A stretch of DNA of 64,000 nt, taken from positions 1 to 64,000 of the forward strand of contig NZ_SEWE01000027.1 in the NCBI RefSeq assembly GCF_004167665.1, in the 5' to 3' direction. The position numbers and the translations under genes are program-made. This DNA is from Hymenobacter persicinus (lineage in GTDB: Bacteria > Bacteroidota > Bacteroidia > Cytophagales > Hymenobacteraceae). The notes under the pieces are model-generated. The model saw only the letters and a program-made list of their open reading frames with translations, made no database searches and was not told the DNA's origin. Shown here piece after piece: positions 11,698 to 19,777 of the stretch (the first letter of the stretch is position 1; every line of letters starts with the position of its first letter).

Positions 11698-14160
11698 TTA
11701 GCCGTTCAGCTTGGGCTGTACTTTGATGCGGTCCAGGTTGAGCTCCACGTCGTCGTCTTCCTCGTGGTAGGAGTCGTCGTAGTGGCGCAGCAGCGTGGGG
11801 TCAATGGTTTCGTCCTTGCCGTGCTCGAAGGTGACGAGCAGGCAGGGCAGCAGAATCAGGTTGGAGAAGTTGGTAATCAGCAGGCTCGCCGACATGAGCA
11901 GGCCCAGGGCCTTGGTACCGCCGAACTCCGAGAAGGCGAACACCGAAAAGCCCAGAAACAGCACAATGCTGGTGTAAATCATGCTGGTGCCGGCCTCCGA
12001 GAGCGTGGTGCTGATGGCGGCCCGCACCCGCTGCCCGTTCACGGCCATTTCCTGGCGGAACTTGGCCAGCAAGTGGATACTGTTGTCGCCGTCGATGCCC
12101 AGGGCAATGCTGAAAATCAGGGCCGTGCTGGGCTTGAGCGGAATCCCGAAAAAGCCCATCAGGCCGCCGGTGAGCAGCAGGGTGACGAAGTTGGGCAGCA
12201 GGGTAAAGAACACGGCCCGGATGCTGCGGAACAGAATCAGCACGACCAGGCCCACCAGCACGAAGGCAATGATCAGGCTTTCCTTGAGCATGTTGATCAG
12301 GTACTCATTGCCCTTGGTGAAGAGAATGGTGGTCCCGGTGAGCTTCACGGTCATGCCCGTGCCGTTGAAAATTTCCTTGATCTGGGGCTCGATCTTGTTG
12401 TGGATCAGCGTGTCGAGGTTGTGGCTACCGATATCGGCAATCTTCAGCGATATCCGGGCCCGCTGGCCGGTGGAGTCGGTGAAGGAGCGAATGAGCTTGT
12501 CGACCATCACCCCGCCGGCCGGCGCCTTGCCGGTGGCCGGCAGCGCCTCGGCTTTGCCTCGGGAGTGGCTCAGGTAGCTCAGAATGAAGTTTTTCTCCGA
12601 ATTGTCGGGCAGGCGGTAGTAGTCGGGGTTGTCGTTGTAGAAAGTCTGGGTGGAGGCCTTCAGGAACGTGACGATGCTCACCGGCGTGGTCAGCACGGGC
12701 TGGGTGCGCAGAAACTTCTCGAACCGGTCAATTTTCTCCAGGTTCTTGAGCTTCATGATACCCTGCTTCTTGCCCGTGTCGATGACGATTTCCAGGGGCA
12801 TCACGCCGTTAAAATGCTGCTCAAAGAACTTCAGGTCACTGTTGACGGAGCTGTCCTTGGGCAAGTCATCGACCATGTACGACACCGACTCGATGCGCCG
12901 GATACCCAGCACCGACACCGCCGCCAGGGCCACGGCCACGATGTAGACCGAGCCGCGGCGCTCCAGCACTAGGTGGTCGAAAAACTCGAGCAGCTTGGTC
13001 AGGGGCTTGGCTTCGAGGTGCTCGAGCTGCTTGGGCGTGGGCGGGGGCAGGTAGGTGAACACCGCCGGAATCAGGATAAACGAGATGATGAAGGCCACGA
13101 AAATGTTGATGGTGGCCACCAGCCCGAACTGGTAGAGAATGGTGATGTTGGTGAAGCAGAACACGAAAAAGCCGATGGCCGTCGTGGTGTTGTTCATCAG
13201 CGTGACGAGCCCGATTTTGCGGATTACGCGCGTCATGGCCAGCATCTGGTTGCCGGATTTGCGGTAGTCGTAGTGGTAGCGGCTGAGCAGGTAAGTGCAG
13301 TTGGGAATGCCGATGACGATGAGAATACTCGGAATCAGGCCCGTGAGCAGGTTAATCTTAAAGCCCATGAGCACCATGGAGCCCACGCACCAGACCACGA
13401 CCACCAGCACCACCAGAATCGGGAAGACCACGGCGGCCCAGGTGCGGAAAAACATGAACAGCGTGGCCGCCATCATCAGCACCGTGAGCATCACGAAGAA
13501 CTTCATTTCCCCGGCCACCTTCGAGGTCATCGTGGAGCGCACGTAGGGCAGGCCGGCGTAGTGCAGGCGGATGCCGGTTTTCTTGGTGAACTGCTCGGCG
13601 TGGCCCAGAATCTGGTCCATCACGGCTTGGCGCTTCGAGGAGTTCAGGTACTTCGGGTCCATGGTCAGGGCCAGCAGCGTGGCCCCGGTCCGCGGGCTAA
13701 TGAGCTGACCCTTATAGAATTCCTGCTGGTTGACCACCCGCATCAGGGAGTCGAGTTCGGCCTGGGTTTGGGGAAAATTGCGGAAGATGGGCGCCGCGCT
13801 GAAGCTCTGGGTGGCTGTGTCCTTGGCCAGCTTGGGCAGCTTGGTCACCGACAGCACCCCGCTCACGCCCGGCACCTTGGCCAGCGTGTCGGTCAGGGTG
13901 CGCAGCTCGTTGAAGTTGCCGAGCCGGTAGATGCTGCTGTCCTGCATACCCAGCACCAGCACGTTGCCGTCCTCCCCAAAGGTCTTTTTAAACCGCTGGA
14001 AGTAGACCATGTCCGGGTCGTCGGGGCTCACGACCTGGGCAAAGTCGTAGGTCATTTCGACCTTGCGGGCCTCCCAGGCCATAAAAACCGTAATAACGGC
14101 CAGCAGCCCGATGAGCAGTCGGCGGTTTTTAATAACGAAAAGCGCGAGTTTACTCCACAT
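11698..14160 (-). CDS. MMPL/RND superfamily exporter (hydrophobe/lipid transporter-like)
   Basis: This 820-aa inner-membrane protein has the duplicated RND layout. Each half has a first helix, a large periplasmic loop (about 35-215 and 420-610) and a five-helix bundle. The fourth-helix-equivalent motif GDNSIHLL in the second half and a matching VIGIPNCTYL stretch in the first half are typical of MMPL/Patched-like proteins. These usually export lipids or hydrophobic compounds by proton motive force. No periplasmic adaptor or TolC partner is adjacent, as expected for the MMPL type. A TTG at 14181 overlaps the promoter box (14179-14186), so the ATG at 14160 is the start, giving an 18-nt leader. 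Confidence 0.85.
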   Translation of the reverse strand: MWSKLALFVIKNRRLLIGLLAVITVFMAWEARKVEMTYDFAQVVSPDDPDMVYFQRFKKTFGEDGNVLVLGMQDSSIYRLGNFNELRTLTDTLAKVPGVSGVLSVTKLPKLAKDTATQSFSAAPIFRNFPQTQAELDSLMRVVNQQEFYKGQLISPRTGATLLALTMDPKYLNSSKRQAVMDQILGHAEQFTKKTGIRLHYAGLPYVRSTMTSKVAGEMKFFVMLTVLMMAATLFMFFRTWAAVVFPILVVLVVVVWCVGSMVLMGFKINLLTGLIPSILIVIGIPNCTYLLSRYHYDYRKSGNQMLAMTRVIRKIGLVTLMNNTTTAIGFFVFCFTNITILYQFGLVATINIFVAFIISFILIPAVFTYLPPPTPKQLEHLEAKPLTKLLEFFDHLVLERRGSVYIVAVALAAVSVLGIRRIESVSYMVDDLPKDSSVNSDLKFFEQHFNGVMPLEIVIDTGKKQGIMKLKNLEKIDRFEKFLRTQPVLTTPVSIVTFLKASTQTFYNDNPDYYRLPDNSEKNFILSYLSHSRGKAEALPATGKAPAGGVMVDKLIRSFTDSTGQRARISLKIADIGSHNLDTLIHNKIEPQIKEIFNGTGMTVKLTGTTILFTKGNEYLINMLKESLIIAFVLVGLVVLILFRSIRAVFFTLLPNFVTLLLTGGLMGFFGIPLKPSTALIFSIALGIDGDNSIHLLAKFRQEMAVNGQRVRAAISTTLSEAGTSMIYTSIVLFLGFSVFAFSEFGGTKALGLLMSASLLITNFSNLILLPCLLVTFEHGKDETIDPTLLRHYDDSYHEEDDDVELNLDRIKVQPKLNG

Positions 14161-14178
14161 TAGGCTGCTAAAATGCAG

Positions 14179-14186
14179 CAAAGGTA
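14179..14186 (-). promoter_or_regulatory. -7 box (TACCTTTG) of the MMPL exporter gene
   Basis: It is an exact match to TAnnTTTG on the minus strand, 18 nt before the ATG at 14160. It shows that the upstream TTG cannot be the start. Confidence 0.55.
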
Positions 14187-14397
14187 CGCAATGAACCGCT
14201 GGCAGGAGCGGAGCTGGCCGCTTGGCTTTAGAGAGGAAAAACTTTAACTCTGCTCCTAATGTTTACTAACTGCCTGAATTGCTTATGAATATAGAAAACT
14301 TTAGATACTAACTTTCCCGTACAAGCCGTACTTTGCTCATCCGTTCCGACGCCGGCTGTAGAGTCAGAATCGACGTCCCCATTTTGGCTACTCTGGC

Positions 14398-14805
14398 ATG
14401 ACTCTCTACCAAAATCCTGACGCCTCGGTTACCTACGCCCCGGGCACCGACATGCTGCACCTGAGCTACAGCGCCAGCCAACTGACGGTTTCCTTCGGAC
14501 AGGCGTACCAGGTGGCCCTCGAAGAGATGCTGCGTCAGAACGTGGGCAAGCTCCTGCTCGACCTCAAGCGCAATGCCCCATCCGTCGACGATACCGACGA
14601 GTGGGTGCTCGAGCCCCTGGCCCGGGCGCTGCCCGCCGAGTTGCCCCACCCCATCTTCATTGCTGCGGTGCTCACCGAGGGCCAGTACCAGTACCAGATT
14701 GGCTCCTACCTGCCCAGCATCGGCGCCACGCTCGGCTCCGACCAGATTGAGTTCAACTACTTCACTTCCCGCCGCGAGGCTTCGGCCTGGCTGAGCGGCA
14801 GCTAA
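14398..14805 (+). CDS. Small orphan protein, paralogue of the 38.2-kb gene
   Basis: This 135-aa soluble protein has no signal peptide or membrane segment, and I do not recognise a named family. It has alternating beta and alpha segments: MLHLSYS strand, amphipathic helix (QAYQVALEEMLRQ), strand with LLLDLKR, acidic DDTDEWVLEPLARALP helix, and a final AWL. This order matches the 133-aa protein at 38187-38588 (IDLRTRG, SAEDFEWVL, ALPH, WL), so the two look like diverged paralogues with a STAS/SpoIIAA-like topology (inference). It starts with ATG, lies opposite to its neighbours, and shares a bidirectional terminator with glyS. The 216 nt upstream (14182-14397) are AT-rich with no clear -7 match. 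Confidence 0.75.
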   Translation: MTLYQNPDASVTYAPGTDMLHLSYSASQLTVSFGQAYQVALEEMLRQNVGKLLLDLKRNAPSVDDTDEWVLEPLARALPAELPHPIFIAAVLTEGQYQYQIGSYLPSIGATLGSDQIEFNYFTSRREASAWLSGS

Positions 14806-14842
14806 GCTTCACCCACCCCGATTTCCACCACCCACCCCGAAA

Positions 14843-14877
14843 AAAAGCGGCCCCGGAATATTTCCGGGGCCGCTTTT
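14843..14877. terminator. Bidirectional terminator between the 135-aa gene and glyS
   Basis: A 16-bp perfect stem built on AAAAGCGGCCCCGGAA has a TAT loop and A/T runs on both sides, between convergent genes. Confidence 0.85.
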
Positions 14878-14900
14878 GGTTTTAAGCAAGCTGGTAAAGC

Positions 14901-16424
14901 TTACAGCTTCTCGAAAATGCGGGAGAAGCTCACGGCCTCCCCGATGTAGCTGCGCAGGTCGGCAATGGCCATGCGGGTCTGCTCCCGGGAGTCGCGGTGG
15001 CGCACCGTCACGGTGTTGTCTTCCAGGGTCTGGTGGTCGACGGCAATGCAGAACGGCGTGCCGATGAGGTCCTGGCGGGTGTAGCGCGTGCCGATAGAGT
15101 CCTTTTCCTCGACTACCAGGCGGAAGTCGTGGCGCAGGGAGTTGTAGATTTCGTTGGCCTTCTCGGGCAGACCATCCTTTTTCACCAGCGGGAAGATGGC
15201 GGCTTTCACCGGGGCCACGGCCGGGTGCAGGCGCAGCAGCTTGCGGGTCTTGGTTTTCTGCTCTTCCCCTTCGCCCTCGACGATGGTTTCTTCCTGGAAG
15301 GCCTGGCAGAGGGTGGCCAGGAACAGCCGGTCGGCGCCCACCGAGGTTTCCACCACGTAGGGCACGTAGTTGCCGTAGGGCTTGCCGGTTTCGGGATTGA
15401 CGTCGTTGTCGAAGTAGTTCTGCTTTTTGCGGCTCAGGGTCTGGTGCTGGGTCAAGTCGAAGTCGGAGCGGGAGTGGATGCCCTCGATTTCCTTGAAGCC
15501 GAAGGGAAATTCAAACTCGATGTCGACGGCGGCCTTGGCGTAGTGGGCCAGCTTGTCGTGGTCGTGGAAGCGGAGCTTGTCGGCGGGCAGACCCAGGGCC
15601 TCGTGCCAGCGGCGGCGGGTTTCCTTCCACACGTTGTACCACTCGCCCTCGGTGCCGGGGCGCACGAAGAACTGCATTTCCATCTGCTCAAACTCCCGCA
15701 TGCGGAAGATGAACTGGCGGGCCACAATCTCGTTACGGAAGGCCTTGCCGATCTGGGCAATGCCGAAGGGCACCTTCTGCCGGGCCGACTTCTGCACGTT
15801 CAAAAAGTTGACGAAGATGCCCTGGGCCGTTTCGGGGCGCAGGTAGATCTTGCTGGAGTCGTCGGCCACGGCGCCCACCTGGGTTGAGAACATCAGGTTG
15901 AACTGGCGCACGTCGGTCCAGTTGCCGGTCTTGCTCACCGGGCACAGGATCTGCTCGTCGATGATGAGCTGCTTGACGCCGGCCAGGTCCTCGGCCGTGA
16001 GCAGGCGGCCCATTTCGGCCAGCAGGGTTTCGGCCCGGGCTATTTCGCCGTTCTTTTCGTATTCGGCAGCCTTGTCTTCGAGCAGCACGTCGGCGCGGTA
16101 GCGCTTCTTGCTGTCGAGGTTGTCAATCATCGGGTCGGAGAAGCCGTCAACGTGGCCGGAGGCTTTCCAGGTCAGCGGGTGCATGAAGATGGCCGCGTCG
16201 ATGCCCACCACGTTCTGATTGAGCTGGGTCATGGCCTTCCACCAGAGCTGCTTGAGGTTGTTTTTGAGCTCCACGCCGTTGGGGCCGTAGTCGTAGACGG
16301 CAGCCAGGCCATCATAGATTTCGGAGGACGGAAACACGAAGCCGTATTCTTTGGCGTGCGAGACGATGTCGGCCAACGTGCCTTCGGTGGTAGTGGCGGC
16401 CGTTTTCTGCGGGGCGTTGCTCAT
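14901..16424 (-). CDS. glyS: Glycyl-tRNA synthetase (alpha2 type)
   Basis: This class II synthetase charges tRNA-Gly; 507 aa is the usual size for the eukaryote/Bacteroidota homodimeric type. N-terminal EYGFVFPSSEIY and YDYGPNGVELKNN are characteristic of GlyRS. Motif 2 appears as FRNEIVARQF...REFEQMEMQFFV, and motif 3 as SVGADRLFLATL. The C-terminal anticodon-binding domain includes RYTRQDLIGTPFCIAVD. The frame opens at a TTG (16460), but the ATG at 16424 (MSNAPQK) is the normal start; the short Thr-rich N-terminal leader is not conserved material. A -7-like TACTTTTG lies at 16489-16496. Confidence 0.95.
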   Translation of the reverse strand: MSNAPQKTAATTTEGTLADIVSHAKEYGFVFPSSEIYDGLAAVYDYGPNGVELKNNLKQLWWKAMTQLNQNVVGIDAAIFMHPLTWKASGHVDGFSDPMIDNLDSKKRYRADVLLEDKAAEYEKNGEIARAETLLAEMGRLLTAEDLAGVKQLIIDEQILCPVSKTGNWTDVRQFNLMFSTQVGAVADDSSKIYLRPETAQGIFVNFLNVQKSARQKVPFGIAQIGKAFRNEIVARQFIFRMREFEQMEMQFFVRPGTEGEWYNVWKETRRRWHEALGLPADKLRFHDHDKLAHYAKAAVDIEFEFPFGFKEIEGIHSRSDFDLTQHQTLSRKKQNYFDNDVNPETGKPYGNYVPYVVETSVGADRLFLATLCQAFQEETIVEGEGEEQKTKTRKLLRLHPAVAPVKAAIFPLVKKDGLPEKANEIYNSLRHDFRLVVEEKDSIGTRYTRQDLIGTPFCIAVDHQTLEDNTVTVRHRDSREQTRMAIADLRSYIGEAVSFSRIFEKL

Positions 16425-16488
16425 ATGCGTACGAGGGAAGTAGTCAGTCGTCGAAAGCAAAGAATGCCTTTACGTTTCGGTACATGGA

Positions 16489-16496
16489 CAAAAGTA
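16489..16496 (-). promoter_or_regulatory. Putative -7 box (TACTTTTG) of glyS
   Basis: It fits TAnnTTTG on the minus strand, 64 nt before the chosen glyS ATG. Confidence 0.4.
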
Positions 16497-16675
16497 GCAC
16501 AAGCCGGCAGGGTTTGGCACTGACCCGGCTGCCAATTGCGGATATAGCCGGTGGCGGCGGCGCCCCGGGGCTTTACGCTCAGGGTTTTACCGCCGGGTCC
16601 AACCCCGGTTTGATTCCTGCGTTAAGCGCAAGCAAATCCGGGCTTGTCGCTATTTGGCGTAACAATTTCATAATC

Positions 16676-16705
16676 TTGCCCCGCCTAAGGGCCACAGTAC
16701 CTTTG
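16676..16705 (+). promoter_or_regulatory. Promoter of the PiT phosphate transporter gene
   Basis: TTGC at 16676-16679 (-33-like), 18-nt spacing, then TACCTTTG at 16698-16705, a perfect Bacteroidota -7 box, 37 nt before the ATG at 16743. The rest of 16461-16675 shows no gene. Confidence 0.6.
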
Positions 16706-16742
16706 GAGTCATGAAAACCGATTTCTCATTAATTCCCCCCTT

Positions 16743-18143
16743 ATGTTTGGCTTAGAGCCTCATGTGCTGCTGCTACTGATTTTGTGTCTAGTTGCGGCCT
16801 GTGCCTTCGAATTCGTCAACGGTTTCCACGACACGGCCAACGCCGTGGCTACCGTCATTTACACCAATGCCCTGCGGCCCTGGGTGGCCGTGGTCTGGTC
16901 GGGCTTCTGGAACTTCATCGGCGTGCTCACCGGCGGCATTGCCGTGGCCATGGGCATCGTGTACCTGCTGCCCGTCGAAAGTCTCGTGGATCAAAACGTC
17001 TACCACGGCATTGCCATGGTCGGCTCCCTGATTGTGGCGGCCATCATCTGGAACGTGGGCACCTGGTACTACGGCCTGCCCTCCTCTTCTTCGCACGCCC
17101 TGATCGGGTCCATTCTGGGTGTTGGCATTGCCTACTCCCTGCTACCCGAGTCGAATAACGCCGCCGTGAACTGGGGCAAGGCCGGCGAAACCATGGCGGC
17201 CCTGCTGATCAGCCCCATCTTCGGCTTCTCGCTCACCATCATTCTGATGTTCCTGCTCAAGCGCTTCGTGGCCAACAAGGGCATCTTCAAGGAGCCCCAC
17301 AAGCGCAAGCCCCCGCCCCTTTGGATTCGCCTGATCCTGATTGCCACCTGCACGCTGGTGAGCTTCTTCCACGGCTCCAACGACGGGCAGAAGGGCGTGG
17401 GCCTGATTATGCTGATTCTGATTGGCATCGTGCCCGTGCACTTTGCCCTCAACCAGAAGCTCAACCCCCTGGACATGCGCGACTCGCTGGCCAACGTGGA
17501 GCTGGTGATGAACAAGGTGAATGCCACCGGCCTGGGCGAGGCTGACCAGAAGCTGCTGGCCGACATTCGCACCCAGACCAACGCTCTGGACCAGATTTTT
17601 GCCGGTAGAACCGACGTTAAGCAGCTGCCTGAGCAGGCGCGCTTCGAGATTCGCAAGGCCATTCTGCTGCTGCACAACCGTTCGAAAAAACTTACGGCCA
17701 GCGAAAAGGTGCCCTTGAGCACCGCCGACCGTAAGCTGTTTGAAAGCAGCATCACCCAGATGCGCACCTTCACCGACTACGCCCCGTGGCAGGTTTCGCT
17801 GATGGTGGCCCTCTCGCTGGGTATCGGCACGATGGTGGGCTGGAAGCGCATCGTGAAAACCATCGGGGAGCGGATCGGCAAGGAGCACCTGACGTACGCC
17901 CAGGGTGCTTCCTCGGAGCTGGTAGCCGCTACTATGATTGGGGTTTCCACCTTCGCCGGCCTGCCCACCAGCACAACCCACGTGCTGTCGTCGGCCATTG
18001 CAGGCTCCATGGTGGCCAACCGCGGCATCAAGAACCTGAACCCCCAGATGGTGCGCAACATTGCCCTGGCCTGGGTGCTCACCCTGCCCGTCACGATGAC
18101 GCTGGCCGGCGGGCTGTTCCTGCTCTTCCGGGCCTTTATGTAA
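16743..18143 (+). CDS. Inorganic phosphate transporter, PiT family
   Basis: This 466-aa inner-membrane permease takes up phosphate with protons or sodium. Both PiT repeat signatures are present: NGFHDTANAVA (about 28-38) in the first half and FFHGSNDGQKGVG (about 215-227) in the second. The partner motifs GLPSSSSHALIGS and GLPTSTTHVLSS are also present. About ten membrane helices are visible. Between the halves (about 240-340) is a charged cytoplasmic region rich in helix formers that replaces the short loop of E. coli PitA; it has a PhoU-like helical look (inference). No phoU or pst genes are adjacent. A strong promoter precedes it and a terminator follows. Confidence 0.93.
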   Translation: MFGLEPHVLLLLILCLVAACAFEFVNGFHDTANAVATVIYTNALRPWVAVVWSGFWNFIGVLTGGIAVAMGIVYLLPVESLVDQNVYHGIAMVGSLIVAAIIWNVGTWYYGLPSSSSHALIGSILGVGIAYSLLPESNNAAVNWGKAGETMAALLISPIFGFSLTIILMFLLKRFVANKGIFKEPHKRKPPPLWIRLILIATCTLVSFFHGSNDGQKGVGLIMLILIGIVPVHFALNQKLNPLDMRDSLANVELVMNKVNATGLGEADQKLLADIRTQTNALDQIFAGRTDVKQLPEQARFEIRKAILLLHNRSKKLTASEKVPLSTADRKLFESSITQMRTFTDYAPWQVSLMVALSLGIGTMVGWKRIVKTIGERIGKEHLTYAQGASSELVAATMIGVSTFAGLPTSTTHVLSSAIAGSMVANRGIKNLNPQMVRNIALAWVLTLPVTMTLAGGLFLLFRAFM

Positions 18144-18167
18144 CGGTAGCGCTTCTTGGAATGACAC

Positions 18168-18202
18168 AAAAAAGCCGGCCCCCAAGGGAGCCGGCTTTTT
18201 TA
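18168..18202 (+). terminator. Terminator of the PiT gene
   Basis: AAAAAAGCCGGC and GCCGGCTTTTTTT arms flank CCCCAAGGGA, 25 nt after the stop. Confidence 0.85.
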
Positions 18203-18262
18203 GTAAACCGCGGTTGGTCAGCCGGTTACTCATTGCCAATTTTTTGAGCCGAAGCCCAAAAG

Positions 18263-18336
18263 TTATCCACCAAACCGGCGGATTGTAAGCCTTTTACCCA
18301 CTTATCCACAGCTAAAAGCGCCGTTTTTGTGGATAA
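18263..18336. promoter_or_regulatory. DnaA-box cluster A
   Basis: Three boxes in 74 bp, two of them perfect and in opposite orientation (18302-18310 plus, 18328-18336 minus), with TTATCCACC at 18263. It lies between the PiT terminator and the stop of the 161-aa gene. Confidence 0.75.
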
Positions 18337-18343
18337 CTCGGAT

Positions 18344-18829
18344 TTAGGCGGGCCACTGCACTTCGAGGTCGTCGTTGATGAAGACGCCGAAATTGACGAA
18401 CTGCAGTTGATCTTCGTCAAAGTAAAGGTCAATCATTTCCTTTTCGTAGGACAGGCGCACGGCACCTTCTTCCATCTTCTCCATTTCCGTCGAGCTCAGG
18501 CCGTGGCGGCTCATCAGCTCCTGGATTTGCTGCACGCTCTTGCCGTGAATCGGCTCGCCGAAGATGCGCAGGCCGGGGTGGTCGGTTTCGATGCAGCTCA
18601 GGCGGTAGTCGTCTTCGCGGTCGAAGTACAGAGAGTAGCCTTCCTCTAGGTAGTTCCAGGCCTGGTGCTCAAACTCGTCGTCGTCTTCCGACTCTTCAAT
18701 TTCTTCGGGCTCGCCCATCAGGGCGCGGACCTCGTCCTGGGAGGTGCCGAACTTCAGCGGGCCCATGCCGACGCCAAGAACGATTTCGTTTTCTTCGGTA
18801 CTGGTAGGTTGTGGTTGGGAGGTTTGCAT
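18344..18829 (-). CDS. Hypothetical acidic protein, 161 aa
   Basis: I do not recognise a named family. The protein is soluble and strongly acidic (EEIEESEDDDEFEH around 42-55). It opens with a glycine-rich GVGMGPLKFGTSQDEVRALMGEPEEI stretch, a pattern seen in SmpA/BLIP-like and some immunity-like folds where a strand and helix precede a GxP turn. A second half repeats the idea with HGLSSTEMEKMEEG and ends in strands (DLYFDEDQLQFVNFGVFI). No signal peptide. It starts with ATG at 18829. It and the DUF4385 gene upstream form a same-strand pair lying inside the DnaA-box region; the gap between them is 45 nt, so they may be co-transcribed. Confidence 0.7.
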   Translation of the reverse strand: MQTSQPQPTSTEENEIVLGVGMGPLKFGTSQDEVRALMGEPEEIEESEDDDEFEHQAWNYLEEGYSLYFDREDDYRLSCIETDHPGLRIFGEPIHGKSVQQIQELMSRHGLSSTEMEKMEEGAVRLSYEKEMIDLYFDEDQLQFVNFGVFINDDLEVQWPA

Positions 18830-18874
18830 AGCCTGGGGTTGAGGTTTCGGAGTTAAAGGTAGGGGTTCGGGAAT

Positions 18875-19369
18875 CTACTTGCCGTAGCGGGCCTTGAAAT
18901 TGGCCATCTGCCGGACGTACTCGGGGTGGTGCTGGGCCTCGTCCCATTTGCGCTTAAAGATGGCCGCTGCGGCCGCCTTTTCGGGGTCTTCGGGCGTGCG
19001 GGGCAGCTCGGCTCGGCCGTGGGCCCCGCTCTGCCCCTTCTTGTCGTCGGGCACGGGCCCATCGTACTTCTTGCCGCCGCGGTGGTTGGCGTAGCGCCGG
19101 GCCCGCGTAAAGCCCATCTGCAGGAACTTGCGGGCCATGTCGGCGCCCACAAAATCCTGGGCGTCGAGGTAAGCTAGAAACTGCGCGTAAATCAACTCCG
19201 ACGACTCGCGGGCAATATCCGGGGTGCGAAACCGCCAGTGGGGCAGAATCTCCGACTTGTAGGGCTCGACCAGCAGCACGCCCTGCTCGCCCTTGCCCAC
19301 GCGGTACAGCTCCGGATGGCGGCGAAAGTCAGTCTGATGAAAATCCAGGGTGTAGTCGAACGGGGGCAT
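18875..19369 (-). CDS. DUF4385 family protein
   Basis: This 164-aa protein has the family's conserved blocks: FDYTLDFHQTDFRRHPELYR at the N-terminus, GKGEQGVLLVEPYKSEILPHW (about 25-45), FVGADMARKFLQMGFTRARRY (about 73-93) and YANHRGGKKYDG. It is all-soluble and basic toward the C-terminus, where an Ala-rich helix (EKAAAAAIFKRKWDEA) follows. The function is unknown; the dense conserved Arg/Lys/Tyr pattern suggests nucleic acid or nucleotide binding (inference). DnaA boxes at 19427-19460 lie 58-91 bp upstream of the ATG, so expression could respond to DnaA. Confidence 0.8.
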   Translation of the reverse strand: MPPFDYTLDFHQTDFRRHPELYRVGKGEQGVLLVEPYKSEILPHWRFRTPDIARESSELIYAQFLAYLDAQDFVGADMARKFLQMGFTRARRYANHRGGKKYDGPVPDDKKGQSGAHGRAELPRTPEDPEKAAAAAIFKRKWDEAQHHPEYVRQMANFKARYGK

Positions 19370-19426
19370 GGGGCAGGGGAGTGGCCTGTATACGCTGCCC
19401 GAACGGTTTGGGGTCGGTTTCGGCGC

Positions 19427-19460
19427 TTATCCACGCCCACGCTTGTGGATAAGTGGATAA
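19427..19460. promoter_or_regulatory. DnaA-box cluster B upstream of the DUF4385 gene
   Basis: Three boxes in 34 bp: TTATCCACG at 19427, TGTGGATAA (perfect, minus) at 19444 and AGTGGATAA at 19452, the last two overlapping by one base. Confidence 0.7.
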
Positions 19461-19624
19461 CTCGGCACGTTTATATAGTGATTTTCAGACCCTTGAGGTC
19501 CATTTGAGCACCCTCGAGCCGTTCCGGCCCTGCTTGTTCGGCTCCAGCGCTTCCAGTAGCTCCCCAACTCCCGCCCCAGCCCCGCAAGCCGCCCCAACTT
19601 CTGAGCCAGCGGCCCAGCGCCGAC

Positions 19625-19651
19625 GGCGGCTTCGGCCTGGCCGAGGCCGCC
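19625..19651. repeat. GC-rich hairpin inside the origin region
   Basis: 13-bp arms (GGCGGCTTCGGCC / GGCCGAGGCCGCC, one G·T pair) with a 1-nt centre and no T-run. It lies 48 bp left of the perfect DnaA box next to the AT-rich element. Confidence 0.55.
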
Positions 19652-19698
19652 GGGAAAACGTGAACCGCCCACTTTTCATTTTTTGGCGGCCGGCTCGT

Positions 19699-19753
19699 TT
19701 ATCCACACGGTTAATAACTTTTTAAAAGATTTTATTTAAAAGAATTTTTTAAT
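19699..19753. other. Candidate DNA-unwinding element with adjoining DnaA box
   Basis: The perfect box at 19699-19707 is followed by 19711-19753, where 40 of 43 bases are A or T, in otherwise GC-rich DNA. A DnaA box next to an AT-rich tract is the usual unwinding arrangement of bacterial origins. Confidence 0.7.
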
Positions 19754-19777
19754 CCCCACTCGTTAGGGCTGTGCAAA

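Noticed and set aside
16484..16714. 76-aa plus-strand frame before the PiT gene
   Set aside because: It spans the PiT promoter and has no family features.
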